64,000 nucleotides of DNA from Acridotheres tristis (GCA_037013685.1 CM072919.1:46018116-46082115), one strand, 5' to 3'; positions 50,030 through 61,140 are shown, numbered from the stretch's first letter. The notes: generated by a model not told the origin, from the sequence alone. Program-made: numbers and translations.

Positions 50030-50650
50030 ATGGATAATCAAGGCTGGCAGAGACCTAAAGATGCTTCTTGTTCAACCTCCCATTCAAAGGAAGTTCAGAC
50101 ATGTAATCAGAGCAGGCTGCTCAAGGCTTTGCCCCATTTTGGATTTGAAAGCCTCTCAAGATCAGGGAATGCACCACTTTACTGAACTTTCTAATCAACA
50201 AAAGCTTTCTCTCCGTCATCAGTCTTTAGCTCTTTTTGCCATGAACTCCTATGAAGTGCCTGGCTGCGCTTTCTTTCATCCCCCTCCCATCAGTGCCAGG
50301 GCTGCTACTGGGTACCATTGTTCTGCTATTCCTCCTCCTCACTGAATCATCCTAGAAACCACAGCTTCTCCTCACAGGACAAGGGCCCTAGCCCTATTAT
50401 CTCAATGATCTCTGCTGAATTCAGTCCTTATGGTCATTATCTCTTCCTACATAAGGATCCAGCACTGGACATGTTAATATGAGATCTAAGGAGTGCTGAG
50501 CAAAGACAGACAAACCTCACCCTAACAAAGCTCTGTCACATATTCCAGGGCAACACCTGCCAGGGCCTATGTCTGCTCCATGGAACTGCTCCCCAGCTCA
50601 TCCTGTAAGGGGTGAGCCAAGACAGCGCATTTGTCATTGCTGAAATTCCT
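50030..50650 (-). mobile_element. Old, diverged CR1
   Basis: 'ggctggcagagacctaaaga', 'gagcaggctgctcaaggctt', 'atttgaaagcctctcaagat', 'gggaatgcaccactt', 'tggatccagcactggacat' keep the order of a CR1 3' region in antisense. Many substitutions make the right boundary approximate. The 116-codon frame over it is not a gene. Confidence 0.6.
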
Positions 50651-50887
50651 GAGGGTCCCACCACCTATTCCTGTAGTCTATGAAGAGCACAGCCCTGCCA
50701 GCAGGTACACATCCTACCTTTGACTGAGGAACAGGGTGGGAAACAGTGTTGTTCAAGAGGAGGTAAATGACACCTACCCCTCCACTTGACTGCAAATCCA
50801 ACTACTATTTCTTAAAGGCAATCATGTGGGTCAGGCATAATTTTTCTTTGATAAATCCACACCCACGTGTATTATTCCTAGTACAAA

Positions 50888-50990
50888 TCACAGAATCAGA
50901 CAGTTTAAGAATAAAGATTTCTAGAGTTCATCTCGTCCAATCCTCCCATCAAAACTGGTCTGAATCTTCTTCTCTACCAAATCCAGTGAA
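50888..50990 (-). mobile_element. CR1 3' tail
   Basis: 'atcacagaatcagacagttt' then 'gttcatctcgtccaatcctc' is the complement of a CR1 terminus, strongly 5'-truncated. Confidence 0.75.
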
Positions 50991-51014
50991 GTCCTGAAAA
51001 CCCACAAGGATGGA

Positions 51015-51158
51015 AGTGGTGAAATCACCTGGAAGTGTTCAAAAAATGACTGGATGTTGCATTCTGGGCTACTGTTTAGCTGATGTAGTGGTTTTCAGTT
51101 AAATGCGGGACTTGATGATCTTGAAAGTCTTTTCCAACCTCCACAATCCTACGACTGC
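51015..51158 (+). mobile_element. CR1 3' end fragment, opposite orientation to its neighbour
   Basis: 'cctggaagtgttcaaaaaa', 'cgggacttgatgatcttgaa' and 'cttttccaacctccacaatc' match the CR1 3' end on the + strand. With 50888-50990 it forms an outward-facing CR1 pair. Confidence 0.85.
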
Positions 51159-51559
51159 GGATCCCTTCCACTTCAGGACATTCTATTATACACCATCAAC
51201 CACACACATAAAAAGCCATCCACCCCCAAAAAAACCCACTGAACACACACATACATACACACAAGGTAAAGAAAGAAAAAACAAGGTATTAGAAAGTGAC
51301 CTTGGCTTGTTCTCCCAATTTAGTCAATGTAAATGATAAGCATCTGTGTATCCTTGAGCTTGACTTACTGCAAGATGGCCACAAAATTGATCCATCACTG
51401 CCCCTCCACTGGTAAAGGGGCAAAAATATGATTAAGGGCTGATGCCATAATGACAGGAAGACCACTCAGCAATTACTGTTACAGGGAAAACTGACTGAAG
51501 TCAAGGAAATTTATTTTTACCAATGAAATCTGAGTAGAACAATGAGAAAGAATAATCAT

Positions 51560-51574
51560 TAAAAAAAAAAAAAA
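51560..51574. repeat. A-run
   Basis: About 15 consecutive A just beyond the left end of the LTR at 51595-52347. Confidence 0.85.
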
Positions 51575-51594
51575 AATCTAGAAACACATTCTTC

Positions 51595-52347
51595 CCACCT
51601 TTCCCTTCCTTCTGGGGTCACTCTCACCTTCACTCACTACCAACTTTTCTACCTCTTCCTGGAACGGAGTAGAGGATTAGGAAATGAGGTCGCAGTCATA
51701 CTTTTCCCAGCTCCAGCATGGGGTCCCAACCAGTCGGCAGTTCTTCATGAACTGCTCTAGTATGGGTCCCTTTTATGGGGTACACTTGTTCAGGAACAGA
51801 CTGCTCAAGTGTGGGTCCTAAGTCTCGTCAGAAAACCTATTTCAGCATGGGCTCCTCTACCATGGTCCCACTTTCAGGAGCCTGCTCCAGCATGGGATCC
51901 TCTCCATGGAGTCACAGCCTCCTTTGGGCATCCAACTAGTCTAGCATGGGGTTCTCCAGGTGGACACCTGCTTCACCATGGATTTCCATGGGCTGCAACA
52001 CACATGTGCTACTTTACCACAGTCTTCACCATGGGCTGCAGAGCAATCTCTGCTCCAGCACCCGGAGCATCTCCTCTCCTTCCTGCACCTTGGTGTCTGG
52101 AGGGCTGTTTCTCTCATCTTCTCGCTTCTCTCCTTGGGCTGCTGTTGTGTAGGTTTTTCACCTTCTTAAACTTGTCCCCCAGGTGCTGCCACCTCATTGA
52201 TGGGCTTGGCCCTGGCCAGTGACCGCTCCGTTTGGAGCCGGATGGCACTGGCTCTGTCAGACATGAGGAAAGGTTCTGGCAGCTTCTCACAGAGGCCACC
52301 CCTGTAACCCTTCCGCTACCACATCCTTGCCATGCAAATCTAATAAA
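51595..52347 (-). mobile_element. LTR, family C copy 1, sense to FOCAD in intron 1 (left end truncated or diverged)
   Basis: On the minus strand it starts near 52347 and contains the TATA-like TTTAAGAAGG at 52170-52161, about 177 bp in. It continues through repeated 'ccatgctggagca'-type blocks (on the + strand 'gctccagcatgggatcctct', 'atttccatgggctgcaac'). It is the same family as 61141-62193, where the identical TTTAAGAAGG lies 180 bp in. The polyadenylation end is not recognisable. The right end lies about 410 bp downstream of FOCAD exon 1. Frames of up to 137 codons across it are not genes. Confidence 0.82.
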
Positions 52348-52755
52348 GTATCCTAACGCTAAGAAGGACAAGCATTGCTAATTCAAGTGAATCAGAGAGA
52401 AGCTGTCAAGGCACTACACCTTCGGATCTGGGCCACTTCTCCAGAAGAAACTCTGCCAAGGTAAATTAAGCTACGTAACAGAAAATGATGGCGGCGAGTG
52501 CTGAGACCATATTTCTCGTCTGTGGGCTCAGAGCCTTTGGCTCCGTTTTAAGGACTCTCGATTCAAACCGGTGTTTCTACCAAGCCAGGAGTGAGAACCC
52601 CTGCACACACCCTCATCGCTTTCGTGCGACATACGCAAACGCCTCGGAGCGACCAGCTTTAAACAAAAACAACACCCCTTCAAACAGGCAGTAGCGGCAG
52701 CTGCCCTTACTTCGCTGCCGTTCTGACTCCGCGGATCGGTCCCACCGCCCCTCAC

Positions 52756-52870
52756 CTGGGTCGGGCCGGGCTGGGCCAGGCTCGCTGCGCCTCCAGCACG
52801 GCCGCACCGCCTCCCTCCCGCTGTGCCCCGAACCGGCCGCGCACACTGCGCATGCGCAGCGCCTGGCGCA
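52756..52870 (-). other. FOCAD: FOCAD exon 1, non-coding 5'UTR (5' end approximate)
   Basis: On the minus strand a strong donor (CCCAG, then GTGAGGGG) begins at 52755, inside the CpG island and upstream of the coding exons. The first coding exon has only 32 nt of 5'UTR after a clear acceptor, so a separate non-coding first exon is required, and this donor is the best candidate. The right boundary, which is the transcription start, is a guess from the position of the NRF-1 site. I cannot exclude other non-coding exons between here and 48.4 kb. Confidence 0.6.
52847..52858. promoter_or_regulatory. NRF-1 site (TGCGCATGCGCA)
   Basis: A perfect palindromic match to the NRF-1 consensus (YGCGCAYGCGCR) in the CpG island, followed by a half-matching 'tggcgcaggcgcgg'. 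NRF-1 commonly sits within tens of bases of housekeeping start sites, so it helps place the FOCAD start. Confidence 0.8.
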
Positions 52871-53130
52871 GGCGCGGCGGCGGCGGCGGGACGGGAGGAG
52901 CTCGGCGCGGTTCCCGGGTCGCCCTCAGCAGCGCTGCCGGGGCTCCGCTGCTGCTCGGTACCGCTGGGAAGGACGGGGGACTCGCATCTTTATCAGCTTC
53001 ATAGTTACTGCAGAGTGAGTGTCGTCAGCCTCCTAAATGCTTTGGCAGGCAGTCATCAGCAAGCTGCAGGGATGTCGGGAAGACGCTGGACATGAAAAAT
53101 AAATGATGCTGTAGTTGCTGCATGATACCA

Positions 53131-53190
53131 CATAATCACAGAATCAATTAGGTTAGAAAACACCTCTAAGAACACTGAGGGTGCAGCTCT
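53131..53190 (-). mobile_element. CR1 3' tail
   Basis: 'aatcacagaatcaattaggt' then 'agaaaacacctctaagaac' is the complement of a CR1 terminus; only the last ~60 bp are present. Confidence 0.65.
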
Positions 53191-54051
53191 CTCAAAGGCA
53201 GAAGAAGCCTTTATTTAAGCGCAGTTCTGATGTATTTTGGTAACTACTAACTGGTAATCACACATCTGAGACAGAGGCTGTATTTTCAGTTAAGAGTTAA
53301 TACGAAACAGCACTTCTGTTCCCTAACATCAAAGCAATACACAACTTAATGCAAGGCATGTATAACATAAGAATGGCTCTCAGTGAAAATACCTTCAGAA
53401 AAATTCACAAATATTTTGAAAGGAATTTGTTTGAAAATTGTTAGGTTATTCTCCCCAAGGTTGTCTTGTCTGAGACAAGGTTTGAGCTGAAAGTAGTGGA
53501 ATGCTGACAAATAAGGAACAAAAGTAAATGTTGACAAGTTTGTCTAGTATTTTTTCAGGTTTTTCATTTTAAAATATCAGGGATATATCGTTTTCAGTTT
53601 CACAAGCTTGGTATTCAAAGAGCCCTGCCACTGCCTGCATCAAATTGGTGGAAACACATGCACCCAGAAGAGGCTCACTGTATTTTCTTGAGCTGCCTAT
53701 ATGTATACAATACAAAGGGAAGATCAATCAGATCCCAGAGAACATGTGGATTGCTTGCTTTATCCGTGACTTCTCTCCAGCAACTGCTTTCAAGCAGCAC
53801 ATACAATTGTTTGTGACGTGGGTTTTGGTTCAGGACCCTCTGGCCAAGATGGGCTCCCATGTCTGCATGCTGCTGAAGTGTCATAAGATGAGGGAAAAGG
53901 ACCTGTAGGAACTTTAATGAGGATGTATTTGTGTCCATCTCTAGGTGACCGTAAGTGATGACATGAATCCAAAGGCAGCGTTCAGTCTACTCTGCCCATT
54001 CCATGCTTTCTTTCATCTAAGGACAGGTTGGTCTGTTGACATTTTGTGTTT

Positions 54052-54347
54052 AGTAGTGAACTATGAAGGGCCATCACTCCACTCATACAGAGCTTCCATG
54101 GACTTCAATGCAAATCCAGTGTGAGGGCAGGAAGGAGAAAAAAGTCCCTGATTTTTATCCTCACAGGCTATTGAGATGAGTAAGAGTGGAAATTGCTTAA
54201 TTCTCGCCAGGGAGAGCTCTGCAACTCATGAGATTAGGCTTGAAATGCCATATTGAAGTTTATCCTGTGGGAGTTCATAGACAAAAACTCCCTTTGTGCT
54301 AGTGCAAACAAGGCCCGTGGCATTTTTTGACTGCCTATACAGCACTT
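54052..54347 (+). repeat. Direct duplication, copy 1
   Basis: 296 bp, starting 'agtagtgaactatgaagg' and ending 'ctatacagcactt', about 94% identical to 56004-56293 by hand alignment (about 18 substitutions, mostly transitions, and indels of 5 and 1 bases). It shows no CR1, LTR or tRNA features that I recognise. Confidence 0.93.
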
Positions 54348-56003
54348 TTCCTTTTATAATTGACAGGTTGCAGAGCTTTCCTGACAGGTGAAGTATATCA
54401 ATAGCGTGCAATCCAGAGGAACTTCTCCATCTGTGTGTTAGCTCCATGTTGTGCCCTAGACATGGGAGCCTTAGTTCCGAGTACAGTGCCAAGTCTGCTA
54501 CTGCTTAAATGAGCATTAGCCAAAATGGCTTTCAGTTTGATTCAAACTACAATGAAATCTCCTGAGATTAAAGGAGCACATAGTAATTTATTTTGGTGCA
54601 GACCATTCTGAGTGTGTTGATACTGTTAAGCATCTTGCTTTGACAAGCTGCTCACCAGAGGTTTCATGGCTGGTGTGAGAGTATCAGGAATATCACATCC
54701 ATTCTCTGGGTTACTTGACTGTGGTGTGTAATAGCTAGCACTGTTTTTAAGCCCTAAGTTTCATGCAGGTCATCTAAGGACATTGAGGCATGAGAACACT
54801 GAGTGTATGTAACACGAATGCTCTCACAAGGAGCACTTGGTAGCTCCAGAGACCCAGTTGTGGCTTGAGACAAAAGGATCCCATCTCATCTTCGTGAAAT
54901 CATTTACTGTCCTATGGTCTCAATCGGTTTTAATAACATATTTTTCTATGCTGATATCTCAGAAGCAGGAAAAAACCAGAAGATATCTCTTAAAGGGCAT
55001 ACTTAAATTTACAGATACTGCTTTTGATCGCTTTCAACTTGAAAGGCTTATATAACCTGGTTGTGAAACCGAGATATGGTTTCTGTAGTGGCCTGAAGTG
55101 ATGTCCCCAACTTTCAAGGTCTTCCATTAAAGTAGGAGAAATACTTGGGGAGTCATCGGTGTCAAAGTCATAACTGGGTTTGATTCAGAGCACTTTGTAT
55201 CAGTTGCAGATTATGGCGAAAAATACTTTCCCTAGCAAATTTTTGAAATCAGTTTTCCCTTTTGAAAGAAATATGACACCTTTGGGAGGTGTCTCCAACA
55301 CAATTTACTGCTGGTCTTAATGTGGCCTATCTGTTATACAGAAAATAATAAAAATAGAATTCAGCTGGCTTTTATTAGTCTGCCAAACAGGATTACCACC
55401 CTCCAGTTTGTGTGACAAGAGTTCTTGAAAAGGTCAGCAAAAAAACAACTGTCTTGTTCTCTGGCTTGTGAATTTTCTTCCAGGAGAAGAAAACTAGGCA
55501 GGAGTCCTTGTCTCCAGTTACACTTTTTCTGGAATATTCTAAGTTGTTCTATTATGGGACAATCTAATCCCATGAGGGGTGATGCATGGTAATGCTCTCC
55601 AAGAAGTGCCAGAAGGTTCTCTTGGCAGAATTTGTAATGTGCTGTGAGGTCTCCCAGTGAAGGTTACTATGCAAATGAAAATTGTACAGTAATAGCTCTG
55701 ATAATGTCCTAATCTGCATATCTCATTTCTTACATGGAATTTATCCAAACCAGAAAGCAATTCTAGCTTTAATCATGAAGCAGAGGAATAACGAAAGTTC
55801 CAGTTAAGAATATATTGCAGAAATCAATAGCAGCAAAGCCTACCACTATTGAAATATATTTATTTTAAATCTCTTGAGCCTGATAATGAAATACAGTTTT
55901 AGCAAATGGACCTGCCTAGTCAGCTATGTCTTTAGCCGTTATAACTAAGAAGGCTCATTTAAAATGCATTCGACTTTCAATTGCAGTTGCTTTTGCTCCA
56001 AAC

Positions 56004-56293
56004 AGTAGTCAGCTATGAAGGGCCATCACTCTACCCATGCTTCCACGGACTTCAATGCAAATCCAGTGTGAGGGCAGAAAGGAGAAAAAAGTCCCTGATT
56101 TTCATCCTCACAGGCTATTGAGATGAATAGGAGTGGAAATTGCTTAACTCTCGCCAGGGAGAGCTCTGCAACTCACGAGATTAGGCTTGAAATGCCATAT
56201 TGAAGTTTATCCTGTGGGAGTTCATAGATAAAAACGCCCTTTGTATTAGTGCAAGCAAGGCCGTGGCATTTTTTGACTGTCTGTACAGCACTT
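56004..56293 (+). repeat. Direct duplication, copy 2
   Basis: 290 bp, same orientation as 54052-54347 and 1952 bp away. The similarity stops abruptly at both ends. The 1.65 kb between the copies is not itself repeated. Confidence 0.93.
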
Positions 56294-56590
56294 GCTCTAG
56301 TGAAGGGTAATATAGAAAGTTTGAGGCATGTTTCTGGTATGGGCTAATTGCTAGCAGTGTTGCACTGTTTCAGTTTCTCATTGATTATATAGAGTGGCAG
56401 AGAGTTTTTAAAGAGATAGAAGAATTTTTGGCATCAGTTCTCACTCTCAGGCTCATGGATCCTACAAAGCCCTTCAATTTATATGTGCATGAATGAAAAT
56501 GAATAGCTAGTGGAGTGATAACACTGAAATAAGGGCCTCACCAGAGACCAGTTTCATACTACTGTGTACAACTAGATCTGATTTTGTTGA

Positions 56591-57961
56591 TGTCTTAGGT
56601 TTGAGTTGCCAATTTAAATAAACTTATTTCTTTCTGTTGTGAGACAGAACCAGGAGCCAAAGAGCAAGGCAGGCTTAAAACTTTGAAAGGGTATAGAAGA
56701 AAATTTATTAACTACACAAACAAAAAGGGGGGAAAAAGGGAGAAAAAAAAATTTCAGAATAAGATTTTTCACATCACTCTGTCCCTCCCTCTCCCAATCT
56801 TCATAACAACAAAACAAACATATAACAAATACTTCAGTCAGTGCCCAATTTAGTCTTTCTCTGTTCACTTCTGGAGAGAGAAGCTTCTTCTTGTTGAAGT
56901 TGTAGGGATGTGTTCCACAAGAAGGAAAAAAAAGTCCTCTTGTAGTTTTATCTCTCACGATTTGCATCCGCCCGGGAAATCTATAACCGTGACACTCCTC
57001 CCAATTCTACAGCCATCCCAAAGTTGTAGATGTGGGTCATGTCTGTTCCATGGGGTATTACTTTTAAGAATTGAAATGTTCAACAGCAACGATTTTTATC
57101 TGTCTCCTTTCTCTCTGCTCAGGCTTCATCTTCAGAAAAACTGCAATCCCCTTCTTTTCTCAGGGCAGAAATTCAAATTCCCAACACAGGTGTTCTTTAG
57201 TCAAATTATCTCCTAAAAAGGAACATTTCCATCCCCCCATGTCTCTTTCCATGGTTTAAAGGAATATTCAGTACATCAGTTCATTCCTACAATTTTCCAA
57301 AAAGATTTTCAGCCATTTCAGCATCTTCTCATTCTCCTTCCATCTTAAAATACTTAGCTCTTACATCACTGACTTCAGAAATCTTCTTATTCCCTATCAT
57401 ATTCAAAGGAAAGGCTGGAGGCTTTGCAAATCTTATCTGAACACTAAAAAGTTAAAGTTTAACACAACTACAAAAGTTGGGCCAGGCTCAGGCCGTGCTG
57501 GGGGGGCGGCTGTGGTGTTAATCCGCCTTTGTGGGGCTGGGCTGCAGCCCCACACTGCTCATGGCCACCCGGGCAGGCCCGGCCCGGCCGGCAGCATAAA
57601 GAGCCAGCATCCCCCCACGCCAGAGCAGCGGCCGGTGGAGGAAGAATCCGTGAAGGTTTTATCACACAACTCTTCCTCCCCTCAGCCATCTGGTCCCCCT
57701 TGTGTTGGCAAACGGGGCCCAAGTGGCCTCCGAGCCTTCCCCCCCCCCGCATGGGGGAGAGGGAGACTCGGGTTGGTGTTACCTGCTCAGCCGCCGGAAA
57801 GACAAAGAGGCCGAGTTCCGGATTACCTCCTTTAAAATGTGTGTGCACGGAGCGAACTGACTTTCTCCGATTGGCTGTTACAGGTATCCCAAAAACCCCC
57901 ACAAAGGAAACTCCCCCAGGAAGAACTTCTGAGTTTCTTCCTCCCAAGTCAACCTATCACA
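56591..57961 (-). mobile_element. Solo LTR, family D, about 1.37 kb, minus orientation
   Basis: On the minus strand it runs from TGTGATAGGTTGACTTGG at 57961 to CAAACCTAAGACA at 56591 (TG...CA). Promoter-like elements are a CCAAT box (complement of 'attgg', 57870-57874), then ACATTTTAAA at 57840-57831. An AATAAA lies at 56709-56704, about 115 bp before the end. The flanks are gttga on the left and attga on the right, four of five matching. The core at 57470-57830 is GC-rich and mimics a CpG island. Frames of up to 159 codons are artefacts of this GC-rich core. Confidence 0.78.
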
Positions 57962-58644
57962 ATTGAATCAGTGGCGGCAGCAGCTAAAGTATTGGAAAGA
58001 AGTTATCCCCTTGTTCTGGAATACACTGTAACAAATTGATGTTCCACACAAGGCGGAAATACTTTTGAAACAGTACACAACTCCAGCCTTATTGCCACAA
58101 TGGGTACACAAGTACAAATGGATTATTTTAGTGCTGGATAATATACATTAGAAAAGATGCAGTGGGGTCAAACATCACTAGTGTGAGCAGGTGATGAACA
58201 CTTCAAGTAAACTGCAGGCAGATGTAACTGATGTTCCTTTGCACAATCCAGATCTAACTTTGAAGGTGGTTCATCTTCGTACTGGCATGGGCAACAATGA
58301 ATGAGACACACTGTGAACAGCCAAGGGCGAGAAATAGAATCTGAACCTCAGTAGTCTCCAAAATAACAAACTGCATTCTACTTTCGCTTACATGATGCAG
58401 CACAGCAAAACCTAAGGAGGATTCAAGGAATGAAGTTAAGGACGTGATTTAGATTGTTTTATTGGGTTTTTTTAATCCACTTTTTTCCTTTAAATGAACA
58501 TTAGCTAAAATCACAAAATTACAAGAAGACTGCTCAGGAGTAATTAAAAATAGATAAGTATCCCAACTTTGTCATTAAGATTAACAAGACTATTCATTTG
58601 TTTAGATTTACACAGCATGTGTTTGAAAGTCGTGATGCGACTTT

Positions 58645-58905
58645 AGCAAGACCAGAGAAGGGATTATCCCCTTGCTGGTGAGGCTGCATCTTGAATCCTA
58701 TGTTCAGTTTTGGGCCCCTCCTTCGCTACAGAACAGACGCTGTGCTGGAGCATGTGTCCAGAGAAGGGGAACAAAGCTACTGGAGGATCTGGAGAGCAAA
58801 ATATACAAAGAGCACTTGAGAGAGCTGGGGTTGTTTGGCCTGAAGACAATGAGCCTGAGGGGAGAATGTATTGCTTTCTAGAACTCCCCTGAAAGACTTG
58901 CAAGG
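58645..58905 (+). mobile_element. CR1 internal fragment
   Basis: 'gctggtgaggctgcatcttg', 'tgttcagttttgggcccctc', 'catgtgtccagagaagggga', 'gagagctggggttgtttggc', 'gaatgtattgctttctagaa' match CR1 in order. It lacks the 3' terminal ~250 bp, so it is truncated at both ends. Confidence 0.88.
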
Positions 58906-59038
58906 CTCCTGGCATGCATTTCATAAGAATCACTGCACCTCTTCACCCTAGTCTCAAGGATTTACTTGAGGGAGGGATGCAAGGGTAGAACATAGATGAA
59001 TGATGTGATGAGATACCATTGCTCTTGCTCTATGTTTG

Positions 59039-59054
59039 TGTATATATATATATA
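59039..59054. repeat. (TA)n microsatellite
   Basis: 'tatatatatatata' run of about eight units. Confidence 0.85.
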
Positions 59055-60173
59055 ATTTATTTGCTACACACTCACACATATTTGTATGTATTTGCAGTCT
59101 GAAGCAGATAAAATGTATAGTTTTGGTCAGTTTAAAATATGCTGTCTGAGGAACAGATTAATGGAGAATGGGTGAGACAGCACAGCATTGAAAGGTGGAA
59201 ATTGCAGTGAATCAGGATAGCATGCTTTTTGAATTTGTATCTTTTGGAGCGCTGGGAAGTTTTTATTGGAAATTGTAAATATAGATGTAAATGTAGAATG
59301 TCTGGAATTGATGTCACATGGTGATGAAAATTCATTTTTGTAGGAAATTCATTGTTCATTGAGAGGTGCCTACCATTAGGAGGAGTCTAAATTAATTACT
59401 CCTGCTTTCTACTAAAATCTTTTTAATTCAGTGGACCACAGAGAGCTTATATGGAAGGGCATCTGAATCCTGTATGGCAAGTCAGAATATACAAACTGCA
59501 AATTCACTGATTCCCTTCCAGCAGCTGACAAAACATGTCCACCCATCTGAATTCTGTTTTGTTCCCCTCTATAACTTCATAAAAATTACTTCTACCTTTA
59601 TGACTATGCTGTGATTACTGGCTGACTCCCATATGTTGAGCAATCATGCTTTACAACTTTCTCATATGTGAAAGTTGCTATTTCTTATTTATATGATTTC
59701 TGTTTAGATTTCTGAAATGTGCCTATCAAGCTCCTAAAGCCAAACTTCTGAAAATATGTATGTAATATATTCCTTAAACTTTGCAATGTTCTCTCAAATG
59801 GCATACCTATCAAATAATTTCTTATTGATTGTTGAACTAGCTCTGTATTTCAGTTTCTCTGTTCTCCAATGCTACTTTTGCTTACATGCTTTCTTCTATT
59901 TCTTAACTTTTTATATTTTTATTTTCAGGGCCAAACTTTCTTGTCACTGTGTTTAACTGCTTTCAACCTTCATGCCTTTTCTGATTTTTTCCTGGTTAAA
60001 TAATTTAGTTAGTCTCTTTATTTCAATTTGCCATCCATAAAGTTGGGGAAAAAATTACGTTCTGAATCAGTAAAGACATAATAATGAATTAATTAAAGAT
60101 GACGACAGCTAAGACCCAGGGGCTCTATGAGTACTTATCACTGATCTAAAAATCTTTTTTTCACCAGGAGTTT

Positions 60174-60905
60174 TAAACTGTCTTGGTTTGAAAAGACAGG
60201 TATGGTTTAAGGAAAGGCAGGAGCCCCTTTTCTGCAATGCAGAGTGCAACCCCCCTCCCTTTTAATTATTTTAGGTCCAAATCAGACGCTTTCAGGCAGG
60301 AGATATGGGGATGTGAAATAACAGTTCTTTACTGGTATTTAACAAGGCAGAAAACAACAACAGCTATAAGAAAATTGGCAACAGAAGAGACCAGTCTAGC
60401 TCCGCTCCAGTCCCCTTTGGCCTCAGGCCGTGTCCCTGTGCTCAGTTACCGGTGCTGTGGGGGCAGGGCGGGTCCCGCGCAGTTGCAGAGGGGCTGGAGT
60501 GATGGCGGCGGAGGCCCAGAGGTGAGCGGGGATGGGAAGGTGACTCCCCCCCTCACGGTGTCGGTCGTGGTGCTCCGCAGTGTCCGGAGATAGTAGGGTG
60601 AGATGGGAGAGCGGCAGAGCGATATCCAAAGGCAGGGAGCGTGGGTCTCAGCGCTGAGATGTCAGGGGGAGATGCCAGAGCGAAGCACGGGGCGTCCTGT
60701 CCCTGCACGAGCCCAGCGAGAGAGAGTCCCCACCCCAGATCCCTCTCCCACCTTTCCTTTTCCGGTTCCCCCCTCCTCCTCCTCCACCCACCCCCCTACG
60801 AGAGAACATTATCTGTCGTTTTAAGGTGTAGCCACAACTACTTAACATAACAATGGGAGGAATTCACAGAAAGAAAAGGGGAGCAATCCAACCCCTAACA
60901 TAAAC
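60174..60905 (-). mobile_element. Solo LTR, family B-like, with perfect 5-bp target duplication
   Basis: The LTR itself spans 60179-60900 (722 bp). On the + strand it begins TGTCTTGGTTTGAAAAGACA and ends CCCCTAACA. It is flanked by taaac at 60174-60178 and taaac at 60901-60905, an exact 5-bp duplication. The middle (60400-60800) is GC- and CpG-rich. AGTAAA on the minus strand, about 150 bp from the left end, suggests minus orientation; this is tentative. The first ~160 bp resemble 44661-44953. Frames of up to 118 codons are not genes. Confidence 0.9.
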
Positions 60906-61140
60906 CAAGGTAATGTTAAGCCATTTAAGGTTCTCACTCCTTTTCTGGTGATACTGGAAGTAAAGATTTGGCTGGTTTATGGCTCTCACAATAAAAGTGC
61001 CAGGATAGTATAGTCTTGTAGCTTTCTGATACTCTTATAATGAAGCTAGAGAATAACATAAGTATTCTATGACCAAGATGCAGTGGTCATCTTATGCATA
61101 AATTCCTGAATTGGATAATGGCCAACTTACATAATAGTGG

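Larger units (their letters stand above)
48382..52755 (-). other. FOCAD intron 1
   Basis: 4.4 kb between the non-coding exon 1 and the start-codon exon. It holds several CR1 fragments, an A22/T8 low-complexity block and a sense-oriented LTR (all listed). Extra 5'UTR exons cannot be excluded. Confidence 0.7.
52450..52985 (-). promoter_or_regulatory. CpG-island promoter of FOCAD
   Basis: CpG-dense, GC-rich sequence, densest at 52690-52980, in an otherwise AT-rich window. It contains the exon 1 donor, a GC box (CCGCCC at 52745-52750), a GATGGCGGC motif of the YY1 type near 52487-52496, and a palindromic NRF-1 site. No TATA box lies at the expected place. This is a typical housekeeping-type promoter and could fire in both directions. 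Confidence 0.85.
52986..56590. other. Upstream intergenic DNA with a short CR1 tail and a direct duplication
   Basis: No gene recognised. It holds a CR1 tail at 53131-53190 and both copies of the 0.29-kb duplication. A donor-like GCAGA/GTGAGT lies near 53012 on the + strand. Confidence 0.75.
57962..60178. other. Intergenic DNA
   Basis: No gene recognised. It contains the CR1 fragment at 58645-58905 and a short TA microsatellite at about 59039-59054. Confidence 0.8.

Noticed and set aside
52485..53095. + strand open frames starting at a GATGGCGGC context and at 52823, possible divergent gene
   Set aside because: They are CpG-island composition effects; no splice continuation or family match, and the motif is better read as a YY1-type site.
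57468..57966. 159- and 145-codon open frames on both strands
   Set aside because: Both lie in the GC-rich core of the 56591-57961 LTR, where stops are rare by composition.
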